Source of the DNA: Flavobacterium haoranii
GTDB lineage: Bacteria; Bacteroidota; Bacteroidia; Flavobacteriales; Flavobacteriaceae
Direction of reading: 5' to 3'
Assembly (NCBI GenBank): GCA_003246205.1
Contig: QKBC01000021.1
Span: 42,398-106,397, forward strand
DNA: 64,000 bases
The notes beneath the pieces were generated by a model. The model was not told the DNA's origin and did not search any database. It saw only the letters and a program-made list of their open reading frames with translations. A program made the position numbers and the translations under genes. Positions 35,930-45,807 of this stretch are shown here, one piece after another (position 1 is the stretch's first letter; each line of letters starts with the position of its first letter).

Positions 35930-38693
35930 TTGATTGTTCTTCAAAAAACAGTTCAGGATTTAAAATTTGTGTTATCAGAATCACTATTTCTTCTGTAAAG
36001 AATTCCAATATTTCTGCAGTAATATTTGTTTCTTTCTCAAAAGTAAAAGGCATAAAGCCTGATTTCAGGTTTTTAAAGGAAATTATTCCGACTTCCATTT
36101 CTTGTTCCGGAAAACCAAATTGCTGTACGTACATTAAGGCATAACAAAGTAACTGAATAGACTTTTCATTCTTCAGATCTTCTGTCATACTTTCAAATGA
36201 CTTCAATTTCAGGTTTCTTGCTTCTACTCTTCCTGTTTTATAATCAACAATGCGTAATTTTCCATTACACAATTCTATTCTATCAACTTTTCCGGAAATT
36301 TTTACAGGAAACGGTAATGCCGGATGTATCAATTCTCCTTTTAATTCCGTTTCCAACATTACTATTTTAATTGCTTCACCTAATCTAATCCTATCTTGTT
36401 CCAATTTCAAGAAATTGTACACATTGCGCTTAGCGACTTCGAATGCCAGATAATTTTTTCCCTTTTTAATTTCACCTTCTTTGTAAACTTCTTTGAACTT
36501 TTGCAATACGACTTCATCAATCTTTGCAACCGCAGAATCAACATCTTCACTGGCTAAAAATTTACCAATAAAAGGCTGATACAACTGTTCCAAGCTTTCA
36601 TGCACAATAGTTCCAAGAGTATTAATTGCTATATTTTCTTCCACTTCATCAGATTCTCTAACTCCTAAAACACGCTGAAAATAAAACTGAATCGGATTTC
36701 GGATATATGCCGTCAAAGAAGAAGGCGAAAATCCTTTTCCGGTTGCAATTTCCTTCAATCGTTCTAAAGCCAAATCAGATTTCTGAATTCTTATTTTTTC
36801 ATAAGGTTTATCAGGTAAAACAGCATTGTAAATTAAATGTTGGATGTGATGTTTAGGCAATTTCTCAATCTCTAATTGTGTAATAAATCTACTTTTCTCT
36901 CCTGCGTCAATTCCTTCACTATCGGTATTATACAAAAGAAAAATGTTTTTGGCTCTAAACAGCAAATGATAAAAATGATAACTATAAATAGCATCTTTTT
37001 CTTTATAGGTCGGCAAACCAATTTCTTGTTTTACATCATACGGAATAAAAGATTGCTGGCTTTTTCCAGAAGGGAATTTTCCTTCATTTACCGATGTTAT
37101 AATAACATTTTCAAAATCTAATACTCTACTTTCCAAAACTCCCATGATTTGCAAACCTGTTAAAGGCTCTCCTTCAAAAGAAACCTCAGCCAAATCCACT
37201 ATTTGTTTATAGGTTGCTTGAATATCTTTTACAGAAAGCATCTTTTGGTATTTTTCCTGATATACAATCATTTTATTGAGCATTTTGTACACACTATATA
37301 CAAAAGCCTGGGAGACTCTTTCATCTTCACTTTCTGATTTCAGAAAATCACGAAGCATTATAGTTATCCCTTTAAGCTTTTCTAAAATTTCAATTACATT
37401 TAATCCATCCCAACGTGTAAATAATAGCAAAAAAAGTTCTTCACTTATAAAATTCACTTCTTTTTTTAATCGAAAAAGTGTTTCTAATGAAAAAAATGTA
37501 AAGTTATTGAAGTTGATGATTTGAACTAATTCATGAAAATGACCAAATGGTTCAATAAACGGATGATTCAGCACATCCAGAACCTCTTTGTAATATAATG
37601 TATAATGATGTTCATTTCGAGCTAAAGCATTAACATGCAATTTTATCACTTTTGCAATAAGCAATTGCGCCGGATTATTTTTACTGGGATATCCCATCGT
37701 AATATTCAGACTATTGACTTCTCTAGGCAAACTATTTAGTACCGGTAGCAACAAATTCTCATCTCCCAATACCAATGCGGTTTTGTCCAAAGAATGATCG
37801 TTTTCCATCAAATCTTGCACAAATTTCCCGGCAATTCTGGCTTGACCAATAGATTTTGGCGTTCCAATTATCTTAATGTTTTTTTCCTCAGAAAAATGAT
37901 CAAAAACCCACTCAAAAGAATTAGAGCCCAAATATGGTTTCCAGTTCTTTTTAAAACGCCTAATGAATAACCCTGCATCATGATGTACATTTTCTAAAAA
38001 ATAACCATCAATATCCCAATAAACATGTCCGAATCCATTAGTTACAAAATGCAACATTATTTTCTCTTCTGAAGCATTTAAGGCATTAAATCCTGCAAAA
38101 ATATAACGTGAACCATCAGAAGAAAAACGCGATAATTGTTGTACTGCTTCTCTATAAATCAGCCCTTGATAACCAATTCTTTTTTCTTTAAGACACGTAT
38201 AAAATTGCTCATAATATTGTGGCAACTTTTTCCAAAAAGCCAAATGTTTGTCAATCAATTGCGTTGTATCATTATGCTCTAATTTCCAACGTTTCAGAGA
38301 CTCAATATCACTTAAATATGAAAATATATAACTTGGCTCGATTAAATAACGATCAATTTCATTAAAATCTTGTATTGCTATTTTGGCCCAACCGGAAAAC
38401 ACATCAAAAGATTGTTGGTCTCCTTTTTCAGTCATTGAAAGATAAACCTCGTAAAATTCAAATAAGAGTTCTATACTATCAATACTTCTAATCCCTGAAA
38501 TTTCCTGTATAAGTTCTTCTATGCTGGCAATTTTAGGTGCAAAATTAGTTTTTGTCCACTCTTTTCTTAAAATATCTAATAGAAAAACGCGTGCTCTTTT
38601 ATTAGGCAAAACAATAACAGTCTTGCTTAAGTCTTCTTCATAATCAATTAAAAGCTTACTGGAAAGTGTTTGTAAAAAAGTTTTTGCCATCAT
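35922..38693 (-). CDS. AddB-like PD-(D/E)XK nuclease/helicase-inactive subunit
   Basis: This 923-residue protein looks like AddB of the Bacteroidota AddAB (RecBCD-like) end-resection complex. An N-terminal segment (TVIVLPNKRARVFLLDIL) resembles the inactivated helicase half. The C-terminal PD-(D/E)XK nuclease has GFSPSSLTAYIRNPIQFYFQ, GTIVHESLEQLY, KISGKVDRIEL and LRIVDYKTGRV. No intact Walker A motif is evident, as expected for AddB. The start may be either of two adjacent Met codons (38693 or 38690). It lies about 10 bp below the ompA terminator and ~2.8 kb from the addA-like gene on the same strand. No own promoter is visible. Confidence 0.82.
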   Translation of the reverse strand: MMAKTFLQTLSSKLLIDYEEDLSKTVIVLPNKRARVFLLDILRKEWTKTNFAPKIASIEELIQEISGIRSIDSIELLFEFYEVYLSMTEKGDQQSFDVFSGWAKIAIQDFNEIDRYLIEPSYIFSYLSDIESLKRWKLEHNDTTQLIDKHLAFWKKLPQYYEQFYTCLKEKRIGYQGLIYREAVQQLSRFSSDGSRYIFAGFNALNASEEKIMLHFVTNGFGHVYWDIDGYFLENVHHDAGLFIRRFKKNWKPYLGSNSFEWVFDHFSEEKNIKIIGTPKSIGQARIAGKFVQDLMENDHSLDKTALVLGDENLLLPVLNSLPREVNSLNITMGYPSKNNPAQLLIAKVIKLHVNALARNEHHYTLYYKEVLDVLNHPFIEPFGHFHELVQIINFNNFTFFSLETLFRLKKEVNFISEELFLLLFTRWDGLNVIEILEKLKGITIMLRDFLKSESEDERVSQAFVYSVYKMLNKMIVYQEKYQKMLSVKDIQATYKQIVDLAEVSFEGEPLTGLQIMGVLESRVLDFENVIITSVNEGKFPSGKSQQSFIPYDVKQEIGLPTYKEKDAIYSYHFYHLLFRAKNIFLLYNTDSEGIDAGEKSRFITQLEIEKLPKHHIQHLIYNAVLPDKPYEKIRIQKSDLALERLKEIATGKGFSPSSLTAYIRNPIQFYFQRVLGVRESDEVEENIAINTLGTIVHESLEQLYQPFIGKFLASEDVDSAVAKIDEVVLQKFKEVYKEGEIKKGKNYLAFEVAKRNVYNFLKLEQDRIRLGEAIKIVMLETELKGELIHPALPFPVKISGKVDRIELCNGKLRIVDYKTGRVEARNLKLKSFESMTEDLKNEKSIQLLCYALMYVQQFGFPEQEMEVGIISFKNLKSGFMPFTFEKETNITAEILEFFTEEIVILITQILNPELFFEEQSIS

Positions 38694-38700
38694 ATTTATA

Positions 38701-38735
38701 AAAATAAAAAAACGCTCCGAAATTCGGAGCGTTTT
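38701..38735 (-). terminator. Terminator of ompA
   Basis: AACGCTCCGAA and its complement TTCGGAGCGTT flank a single central A, followed on the minus strand by seven T. It is so close to the addB-like start (38693) that the T run falls in its leader. Confidence 0.87.
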
Positions 38736-38767
38736 CTATATCTATTTTACTGTTTTAAGTAGAAAAA

Positions 38768-40171
38768 TTATTTTACTAATTTAACTTCAACTCTACGGTT
38801 GTTAGCTCTACCTTTAGCAGTTTTGTTTGTATCGATTGGTTTAGTTTCACCGTAACCAACAGAGCTTAATCTTGAAGCATCAATACCGTTTTCTACTAAG
38901 TAGTTTTTAACAGCAGCAGCTCTATCTTCTGATAATTTTTGGTTTAAAGAATCTGAACCTTGGCTATCTGTATGACCTTCGATAGAGAATTTAGCAGAAG
39001 GATACTCTTTTAAGATTGCTGTAATAGCTTGTAAAACTGGATAAGTTTGTTTTTGGAATGAAGATTTTCCAGAGTTAAACAAGATAGTTTTAGCATACTC
39101 ATTTAATTTATTGATAGCTTCATCAGAAACTTCTGGACATCCGTGGTTAGCAACTGTACCTGCAACTGTAGGACATTGATCATCTTTATCAGCTACACCG
39201 TCACCGTCTGTATCAGGCCAAGGACAACCAGCGTTTTCTTTTGGACCTTTAACTTCAGGACAATTGTCATCTTTATCAGCTACACCGTCACCGTCAGCAT
39301 CCGGACAACCTTTCATAATTTTAGAACCTGCAACTTCTGGACAAGCATCTTCTGAATCGATGATTCCGTCACCGTCTGTATCAGGACATCCGTTGAATTC
39401 TTTTAAACCTGCAACTTCTGGACAAGAATCGTCTTTGTCAGCAATTCCGTCACCATCTGTATCAGGACAACCTTGGAATTCTTTTAAACCTGCAACTTCT
39501 GGACAAGCATCATCTTTATCATAGATACCGTCACCATCTGTATCTTTACCTCCGAATTTGAAAGTAATACCTGCAAAATGTTGGAAATGAGTTGGAACAT
39601 CATAATCCGGCACTCTATTATCATCAAAAGAGTGTTTGTAAGTAGTTTGTAATTGTAAACCTACTTGCTCAGTGAACCAAAAAGTTAAACCTACTCCTCC
39701 GTTTACAGTACCTGCAGAAGCATCACCAACGAATTGGTAACCACCTCCAACTTGTAATGAAGGGTCTAACCATTTTGTACCGATTAAATCCATAAAGCTG
39801 TATTTAACAGCAGCATCGATACCATAATATGCTAAATCGCCTGGATTATAAACCATGTCAGTATAATCAGTACCAGGAACTCTTTCAACCCATTTATCAA
39901 TTTTGTTAACAGAACCTGTTAAACCAACTGAAAAACCATCTCCAACGTATCTAGACACGTTTAAGTAAGAAACTGATGGTAAGATATTCCAATTTTTTCT
40001 TGCGTTTAATAATTGCACAAATTTCGGACTATCGTTTCCTTCAGCACTAATTTTAGTATCAACAGCGTTAACACCAAATGATACTGCCCATGGGTTGTTG
40101 CTGTCCTGTGCTTGAGTAGCTAAACCTGCAAACATAAAAGCAGCAGCAAATAATTTGTTTAAATGTTTCAT
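38768..40171 (-). CDS. OmpA-family outer membrane protein with thrombospondin type 3 repeats
   Basis: This 467-residue porin-like protein has a signal peptide at 1-21 ([19 protein letters not shown]) and an eight-strand-type beta barrel at about 25-207. Five calcium-binding TSP3 repeats follow at 210-346 (each DxDGDGxxDxxDxCPxVxG). The C-terminal OmpA peptidoglycan-binding domain is at 355-467 ([39 protein letters not shown]). It likely links the outer membrane to peptidoglycan, with the calcium repeats as a stiff linker. It has its own promoter and terminator, though flanked by other minus-strand genes. Confidence 0.95.
   Translation of the reverse strand: MKHLNKLFAAAFMFAGLATQAQDSNNPWAVSFGVNAVDTKISAEGNDSPKFVQLLNARKNWNILPSVSYLNVSRYVGDGFSVGLTGSVNKIDKWVERVPGTDYTDMVYNPGDLAYYGIDAAVKYSFMDLIGTKWLDPSLQVGGGYQFVGDASAGTVNGGVGLTFWFTEQVGLQLQTTYKHSFDDNRVPDYDVPTHFQHFAGITFKFGGKDTDGDGIYDKDDACPEVAGLKEFQGCPDTDGDGIADKDDSCPEVAGLKEFNGCPDTDGDGIIDSEDACPEVAGSKIMKGCPDADGDGVADKDDNCPEVKGPKENAGCPWPDTDGDGVADKDDQCPTVAGTVANHGCPEVSDEAINKLNEYAKTILFNSGKSSFQKQTYPVLQAITAILKEYPSAKFSIEGHTDSQGSDSLNQKLSEDRAAAVKNYLVENGIDASRLSSVGYGETKPIDTNKTAKGRANNRRVEVKLVK
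39134..39544 (-). repeat. TSP3 coding repeats inside ompA
   Basis: Five imperfect coding units encode the DTDGDG...CPEVAG calcium-binding repeats. Adjacent units are near identical at the DNA level in places, so length variation between strains is possible. The spacing is irregular and fully coding, so it is not a CRISPR array. Confidence 0.85.
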
Positions 40172-40208
40172 ACTTTACTATTTTAATTACAATGCGTTAT
40201 AATTAGAA

Positions 40209-40237
40209 CAAAAGTAATATTTTTTTTTAATTACAAA
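40209..40237 (-). promoter_or_regulatory. ompA promoter
   Basis: TTTG (40234-40237) and TACTTTTG (40209-40216) on the minus strand are 17 nt apart, and the -7 box ends 37 nt before the ompA ATG. It is the only clear promoter between addA/kbl and addB. Confidence 0.65.
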
Positions 40238-40271
40238 AAACTTTGTTAAAAAAAGTAAATATTAAAATTGT

Positions 40272-41468
40272 TTATTTTATGATACCTAATGACTTACCTA
40301 CTTCGGTAAAGGCAGTTATTGCTTTGTCCAAGTGTTCTTTTTCATGTGCTGCCGACAATTGCACTCTGATTCTTGCTTTGTCTTTTGGCACTACCGGATA
40401 GAAGAAACCGATTACATAAACTCCTTTTTTCAGTAATTCATCTGCCATAACCTGAGACAGTTTTGCATCATATAGCATAACCGGAACAATAGCAGAATCT
40501 CCGTCAATGATATCAAAACCAGCTGCTTTCATTCCTTGTTTAAAGTAATTAGTGTTCCACTCCAGTTTATCACGAAGCGATGTATCTTTTTCCAGCAACT
40601 CAAAAACCTTTAGTGATGCTCCTACAATACTTGGCGCTAAAGAGTTTGAAAACAAATAGGGACGAGAACGCTGACGCAAAATTTCAATGACTTCTTTTTT
40701 AGCTGTTGTATAGCCTCCCATTGCACCTCCTAAAGCTTTTCCCAAAGTTCCTGTAATGATATCGACTCTTCCCATAACTCCTTTAGCTTCTAAAGTCCCT
40801 TTTCCGGTTGTACCAATAAAACCAGCAGCATGACATTCGTCTACCATTACCATGGCATCATATTTATCTGCCAAATCACAAATTTTATCTAAAGGAGCTA
40901 CTAATCCGTCCATAGAGAAAACCCCGTCTGTTACAATTAATTTAAAACGACGTCCTTCTGCATTAGCCTTAATTAACTGCTGTTCCAAGTCTTCCATATT
41001 GCTATTTTCATAGCGATAACGAGCTGCTTTACACAAACGCACGCCATCAATAATTGAAGCATGGTTTAAGCTATCGGAAATAATTGCGTCTTCTTCGCCT
41101 AACAAAGGTTCGAAAACTCCTCCGTTAGCATCAAAAGCTGCTGCATATAAAATCGTATCTTCCGTTCCGTAAAAGTTGGCTATTTTTTGCTCCAATTCTT
41201 TATGAATATCCTGTGTTCCGCAAATGAATCGAACTGAAGACATTCCGAAACCATGTGTATCCATAGTGTCTTTGGCTGCCTGAATCACTTCCGGATGTGA
41301 TGAAAGCCCTAAATAGTTATTGGCACAAAAATTTAATACTGTTTCTCCGGTTGAAATTGTAATCTCTGCTCCTTGTGGCGATGTAATGATTCGCTCTTTT
41401 TTATAAAGACCATTTTCTTTAATAGTCTCAATTTCGTTTTGTAAGTGTTGTTTAATGTTACCGTACAT
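40272..41468 (-). CDS. kbl: Glycine C-acetyltransferase (2-amino-3-ketobutyrate CoA ligase)
   Basis: This 398-residue PLP enzyme of the alpha-oxoamine synthase family converts 2-amino-3-ketobutyrate plus CoA to glycine and acetyl-CoA in threonine catabolism. The motifs fit Kbl: [44 protein letters not shown], the PLP lysine in [18 protein letters not shown], and [15 protein letters not shown] chose ATG 41468 ([12 protein letters not shown]), which aligns with the usual Kbl N-terminus. A longer in-frame GTG at 41499 overlaps the addA stop TGA. The partner tdh is not in the window. Confidence 0.93.
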   Translation of the reverse strand: MYGNIKQHLQNEIETIKENGLYKKERIITSPQGAEITISTGETVLNFCANNYLGLSSHPEVIQAAKDTMDTHGFGMSSVRFICGTQDIHKELEQKIANFYGTEDTILYAAAFDANGGVFEPLLGEEDAIISDSLNHASIIDGVRLCKAARYRYENSNMEDLEQQLIKANAEGRRFKLIVTDGVFSMDGLVAPLDKICDLADKYDAMVMVDECHAAGFIGTTGKGTLEAKGVMGRVDIITGTLGKALGGAMGGYTTAKKEVIEILRQRSRPYLFSNSLAPSIVGASLKVFELLEKDTSLRDKLEWNTNYFKQGMKAAGFDIIDGDSAIVPVMLYDAKLSQVMADELLKKGVYVIGFFYPVVPKDKARIRVQLSAAHEKEHLDKAITAFTEVGKSLGIIK

Positions 41469-41497
41469 TTTATTTAGTTTTGGATTGATTTGATTTT

Positions 41498-44400
41498 TCA
41501 CAAAATTACTACTTCTACTTGATCTCCTATGTACACCAAGGCTTTTTTTACTACTTTATAATTCATTTTTTCTAATATAGCTGTGTAATTTAAAACCTGC
41601 TGAACATGCGTTTCTTTCCGTTCTCCTGTTTTATAATCTAACAAATAAGCGTTTACACCATCAATAACCACTCTATCCGGTCTACTATTTCCTTGTTTTT
41701 GATCTATAATAGTTCGTTCATTATATACTTCACCTTTAGTAATAAAGAATTCTGCTAAATCCTTATGCTGCAAAATTTGAATTAGGGTATTTTTGACTGT
41801 CTCTTCTTGCTTTAGCGTAATTAATCCGTTTTCTAAAGCTCGTGTTACTGCTGAATCTAAATCATCAATTGTATTGATATAGGATAATATTTCATGTAAT
41901 ACGTTTCCAAAATCGATTGCTTTTTGTTGGTAACTTCCCCACATTAAAGCTTCTCTTTGTGCTATTTTTATATTTTGAAACGGCAATTTTTCAGCGACTA
42001 CTTCAATTTGCCCTTGCTTTCCAATTGTTTTATGTATTGTAGAAACTCGGTTAGGATCGCCAAAGGCTATTGTTCTTTGCTCTTCCTTAAATCCTTTATT
42101 CAGTTGCAGGAATTCTAAAAAATAAGATGATAAATTATTAGGCAAACCTGTTTTATTCACCAAATAATTAGATACAATATACAATTGTTCTTCAGCTCGT
42201 GTTAAAGCTACATATAATACATTAATTGCGTCTAAAACTTCTTCCTGACTTCTTTCTTGATAAATCTCTTTAGCTTTTTGCCCGTAGGTCTCTACTTCAT
42301 TTTTCTGATTAACCAAAGCTTTTGGAAAATCGATCTGATCTTCTTCATCAAAATCGATCCAAAGTTTATCTTTCATTCCTCTGCTGAAATTTTCTTCGGC
42401 AAACGGATAAATGACCACTGGAAATTCTAACCCTTTAGACTTATGAATAGTCATAATACGAACTGCATTGCTTTCCTCCGGAGAAGGAATACTTTTTTGA
42501 AATCCGGTTTTGTCCCAATAATCCAAAAAATCGGCAATACTAGATTGTGTTTTACTATCTCGTTCTAATACTAAATCAAGAAAATACTGAACATAAGAGG
42601 TGTTGGCTTTTGACTGAATAAAAGCTGTTACTAATAATTCGACAGCTTCGTATAATGATTTTTTTCGGCAGTGTGCAAATGAAATAATAATCCCTAATTC
42701 TTGCAATTCAGTTTCAATCTCTTTTTCAGACAATGCTTTTAATTTTACAATGAAATCGTGCACCGGCAATTCGGTTTGCTTATATTTTGCAATATAATAG
42801 AACAGAAAAACTTTGGCTTCTTCATCCTTACTATTGTTCAAATAGCGCAACAAAGCGATAAGTAATTTAACTTCTGTTGCGTTTTGAATTAACAAGGTTT
42901 CGGACGAAAGAATCGGAATACCGTTTTCTGTTAGATAATTTGCCAATAAGATTCCTTCTGACTTTCTTCTTGTCAATAAAGCAATATCCTTATATCCAAA
43001 TCCGTTTTTTATAATTTGTTCTATAATTTCTTTGGTCTTATCCAAATACATTTTATCTTTCAAAGAATAGTCCGAATCACTATCTGAAGATTCGAAAGCA
43101 TCTTTATCAGGAACATCAATAAAGGAAACGGAAACATATCCTCCCGGTTTATTGTTTTTCTCTTGAAATGACAACTCCTTGTAAAGTTTTATGTAATCTT
43201 CATTTTCAAATTTACCTGACAGAAAAGCGAAAAAAGCATTATTGAAATCAATCACCTCATCGTAACTCCTATAGTTTACTTTCAGCCTTTCTACACGTTT
43301 AGATTTATTAGAAAAAGGATTTTCATCCTTGCTCAAAGCAATAAATTGTTCTGCCTTTCCACCTCTCCAGCGATAAATAGCCTGCTTCGGATCGCCTACA
43401 ATCATCAGAGAACCGGGAATTCCGTTTTCTTCTGAAGCTAAAGCGTTATCGATTAACGGAATTAAATTTTTCCACTGTAAAACTGAAGTATCCTGAAACT
43501 CATCGATAAAAAAGTGTCGGTATTTATCACCCAGTTTTTCATAAATAAAAGGTGCCGGCTGATCTTGAATTTCACTTGAAATGATCTTATTAAAATCGGA
43601 GATTGACAATACATTCTGTTCTTCCTGTATTTTTTTATATTCTAAATGAATGATATTTAATAAGGAAAGCGGATTAATATTCTGAAGAAAGGCCTCGTAA
43701 AAAGCTATTTTGGAACAATTGTAATAACATTTCTGCAATAACAAAAGCAAATCTCCGGAGAAGGATTCTATAACCTCTTTATCCTTAGCTGTTTTATTGA
43801 TGGCAATATCTTCAAAACTCAAATATTTATTAATGTCTTTACTATCTAATTTTCCTTCCTGAATTTTTGTAATATGATTAGGAAAAGTTCCTCTGGAAAA
43901 CGATTTCAGGTCAACTCCATTATGGGATAAAATTTGAAAACATTGTATTGCTGAATCTACATTTTGTTTGTGAAATTCATCTATTTTTTGTTGCAACACT
44001 TTTTTTACCACATTAAAATCACCAAAAGTTTTATCTTCAAATGCAGCTATTTCCATTGCATTGTTCTCATTCACCAACAATCTTGCTACTTCAAAAAGTT
44101 CTCGGGAAACATCCCAATTTTTATCTTCATCTGTTTTTGCTTTGGTAAACTCTAACAAGAATTGTGTGATCGCTTCGTCTTCTCCTACTTTTGCAATTAC
44201 AACATCAACAGCTTCCTGTAACAAAGCATCTGTATCTAAAGCAATTTCAAAATTGGAAGGCAAATTCAGATCTTGTGCAAAAGACCGAATTACTTTATGG
44301 GTAAATTTATCGATGGTTGATATTCCAAAAGCCGTATAGTTATGGATAATATGTGTGATAATATCTTTTGACTTTTCTTTTATTGTTGCAATCGACAAAC

Positions 44401-44656
44401 CTGTTTCAATAGAAATATCTTTTAAAAGTGAATCATATTTCTCTGCTGTATCTTCTTTTGAAAACTCATACAAACTATTCACAATACGGTTCTTCATTTC
44501 CTCCACCGCTTTATTGGTAAAAGTAATGGCTAAAATTCGTTTATAAGTATCGGGCGATTGCGACTTAAAAAGAATATTTAAGTACTCTTTTGTAAGTGTA
44601 TATGTTTTTCCCGAACCTGCCGAAGCGTCATATATTGTGAAAGCAGCTTGTTTCAA
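41498..44656 (-). CDS. AddA-like UvrD-family helicase/nuclease
   Basis: This 1052-residue protein is an AddA-like helicase-nuclease for double-strand-break processing. It has Walker [19 protein letters not shown] at the extreme N-terminus, [17 protein letters not shown] (motif Ia), [14 protein letters not shown] (motif II) and [15 protein letters not shown] (motif III). [18 protein letters not shown] (motif V) and [14 protein letters not shown] (motif VI) follow. A C-terminal PD-(D/E)XK nuclease has [23 protein letters not shown] and [13 protein letters not shown]. The start appears to be TTG. kbl follows at once (GTG overlap or 30-nt gap), and the addB-like gene lies past ompA on the same strand. 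Confidence 0.9.
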   Translation of the reverse strand: MKQAAFTIYDASAGSGKTYTLTKEYLNILFKSQSPDTYKRILAITFTNKAVEEMKNRIVNSLYEFSKEDTAEKYDSLLKDISIETGLSIATIKEKSKDIITHIIHNYTAFGISTIDKFTHKVIRSFAQDLNLPSNFEIALDTDALLQEAVDVVIAKVGEDEAITQFLLEFTKAKTDEDKNWDVSRELFEVARLLVNENNAMEIAAFEDKTFGDFNVVKKVLQQKIDEFHKQNVDSAIQCFQILSHNGVDLKSFSRGTFPNHITKIQEGKLDSKDINKYLSFEDIAINKTAKDKEVIESFSGDLLLLLQKCYYNCSKIAFYEAFLQNINPLSLLNIIHLEYKKIQEEQNVLSISDFNKIISSEIQDQPAPFIYEKLGDKYRHFFIDEFQDTSVLQWKNLIPLIDNALASEENGIPGSLMIVGDPKQAIYRWRGGKAEQFIALSKDENPFSNKSKRVERLKVNYRSYDEVIDFNNAFFAFLSGKFENEDYIKLYKELSFQEKNNKPGGYVSVSFIDVPDKDAFESSDSDSDYSLKDKMYLDKTKEIIEQIIKNGFGYKDIALLTRRKSEGILLANYLTENGIPILSSETLLIQNATEVKLLIALLRYLNNSKDEEAKVFLFYYIAKYKQTELPVHDFIVKLKALSEKEIETELQELGIIISFAHCRKKSLYEAVELLVTAFIQSKANTSYVQYFLDLVLERDSKTQSSIADFLDYWDKTGFQKSIPSPEESNAVRIMTIHKSKGLEFPVVIYPFAEENFSRGMKDKLWIDFDEEDQIDFPKALVNQKNEVETYGQKAKEIYQERSQEEVLDAINVLYVALTRAEEQLYIVSNYLVNKTGLPNNLSSYFLEFLQLNKGFKEEQRTIAFGDPNRVSTIHKTIGKQGQIEVVAEKLPFQNIKIAQREALMWGSYQQKAIDFGNVLHEILSYINTIDDLDSAVTRALENGLITLKQEETVKNTLIQILQHKDLAEFFITKGEVYNERTIIDQKQGNSRPDRVVIDGVNAYLLDYKTGERKETHVQQVLNYTAILEKMNYKVVKKALVYIGDQVEVVIL

Positions 44657-44723
44657 AGTGTTATATTTATCTTAATTATAGTAATATAAAAACTATCTAT
44701 TTTACAGAACAAAGTTTATTTCG

Positions 44724-44731
44724 TAAATTTG
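44724..44731 (+). promoter_or_regulatory. sodA promoter -7 element
   Basis: TAAATTTG fits TAnnTTTG and lies 33 nt before the sodA ATG, in the divergent gap with addA. Confidence 0.6.
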
Positions 44732-44764
44732 GGAAAAATATTAATAATCTAAAAATATAATATT

Positions 44765-45373
44765 ATGGCATTCGAGTTACCTAAATTACCTTATGCATAC
44801 GATGCATTAGAACCATATATTGATGCAAGAACTATGGAAATTCACCATACAAAGCATCACAACGGATATACTACCAATCTAAATAACGCTATTGCCGGAA
44901 CAGATTTAGAAGGTAAAACAATTGAAAATATCCTAATCAACTTGGACATGAATAACACTGCTGTTAGAAATAATGGTGGAGGTTATTACAATCACAATTT
45001 ATTCTGGACAATTCTAAGTCCTAACGGTGGAGGAAATCCTACTGGCGAATTAGCGGAAGCTATTGATAAATATTTCGGTTCTTTTGAAGAGTTTAAAACA
45101 CAATTCTCTAAAGCTGCTGCTACCCGTTTCGGAAGTGGTTGGGCTTGGCTTTGTGTTCACGAAGGAGGCAAATTAGACATTTGTTCTTCTGCAAATCAAG
45201 ATAACCCATTAATGCCAGGAATTGGCTGTGGAGGAAATCCTATCTTAGGATTAGATGTTTGGGAACATGCTTACTACTTACATTATCAAAACAGAAGACC
45301 AGATTATATTGAAGCTTTCTTTAATGTAATTAACTGGACTGAAGTTGCCAGACGTTTTGCTACTGAAAAATAA
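44765..45373 (+). CDS. sodA: Superoxide dismutase (Mn/Fe family, Mn-like signature)
   Basis: This 202-residue enzyme dismutates superoxide. Metal ligands are visible: His27 in [13 protein letters not shown], His in [11 protein letters not shown], and Asp and His in [21 protein letters not shown]. The GG before YYNH and the Gln in [10 protein letters not shown] are the pattern typical of Mn-SOD, rather than the Fe-SOD pattern (AAQ, and Ala/Gly at the distal Gln position). Metal use cannot be proved from sequence. There is no signal peptide, so it is cytoplasmic. It is a single gene with its own promoter and a strong terminator. Confidence 0.95.
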   Translation: MAFELPKLPYAYDALEPYIDARTMEIHHTKHHNGYTTNLNNAIAGTDLEGKTIENILINLDMNNTAVRNNGGGYYNHNLFWTILSPNGGGNPTGELAEAIDKYFGSFEEFKTQFSKAAATRFGSGWAWLCVHEGGKLDICSSANQDNPLMPGIGCGGNPILGLDVWEHAYYLHYQNRRPDYIEAFFNVINWTEVARRFATEK

Positions 45374-45401
45374 TTTTATTGATTTTATATTTTTTAGTTA
45401 A

Positions 45402-45436
45402 AAAAAGGGAGTGTTTTTAAAAACACTCCCTTTTTA
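45402..45436 (+). terminator. Terminator after sodA
   Basis: AAAAAGGGAGTGTTTTT pairs with AAAAACACTCCCTTTTT nearly end to end, giving a very stable hairpin with a T run. Confidence 0.88.
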
Positions 45437-45447
45437 TTTTATTTCTA

Positions 45448-45455
45448 TAACTTTG
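45448..45455 (+). promoter_or_regulatory. Orphan TAnnTTTG element before the repeat pair
   Basis: TAACTTTG is an exact -7 consensus on the plus strand, 10 nt before repeat copy 1, with no protein gene downstream before the convergent purF-like gene. A transcript from it would enter the hairpins of the repeat. No -33 TTG is seen. Copy 2 lacks an equivalent. Confidence 0.35.
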
Positions 45456-45464
45456 ATTTTATAT

Positions 45465-45611
45465 AAAATAAAAAAGGTGAAATTTCTTTCACCCTTTTTG
45501 CCCCAAATCTACCATAAAACTTAACCTACTAATTTTCTGGTAGTGCTAAGATATGGCGACATCTAAAATATTTCATAAAAAAATTGTTGAACAACACAAA
45601 AAATCGATAAA
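45465..45611. repeat. Structured direct repeat, copy 1
   Basis: This ~147-bp unit recurs 186 bp downstream. Core 45471-45558 is nearly identical between copies. First comes a terminator-like hairpin GGTGAAA...TTTCACC with flanking A and T runs. Then comes GCCCCAAATCTACCAT...TGGTAGTGCTAAGATATG, in which CTACCA pairs with TGGTAG and AAAA with TTTT around a 13-nt loop. A variable stretch follows, then a conserved tail AAAAAATCGATAAA. There is no reading frame of note. On the minus strand the hairpins precede a T tract, as in a small RNA with its own terminator. Confidence 0.7.
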
Positions 45612-45649
45612 CTGCATTTTTTAACTTCTTTTTTTTAAGATTTTCAAAT

Positions 45650-45797
45650 AAAATAAAAAAAGGTGAAATTTCTTTCACCTTTTTGCCCCCAAATCTACCA
45701 TAAAACTTAACCTACTAATTTTCTGGTAGTGCTAAGATATGACGAGAATTGAATTATATCCTAAAAAAATTGACAAATGCTCAAAAAAATCGATAAA
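45650..45797. repeat. Structured direct repeat, copy 2
   Basis: This is the second copy of the same unit, immediately past the stop of the purF-like gene. It differs from copy 1 by small balanced changes: one fewer C after the hairpin and one more C in GCCCCC, and G>A in ATATGACGA. A divergent ~20-bp stretch then precedes the conserved AAAAAAATCGATAAA. Hairpin pairing is preserved in both copies. The remainder of the 434-bp sodA-purF gap contains only the sodA terminator and the orphan promoter element. Confidence 0.7.
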
Positions 45798-45807
45798 ATA
45801 CAACAAA

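Noticed and set aside
39134..39544. Repeat array that might look like CRISPR or tandem DNA
   Set aside because: The units are in frame and encode TSP3 calcium repeats; there are no identical repeats with unique spacers.
41469..41501. Longer kbl start at GTG 41499
   Set aside because: It adds 11 residues absent from the usual Kbl N-terminus and overlaps the addA stop; ATG 41468 fits better.
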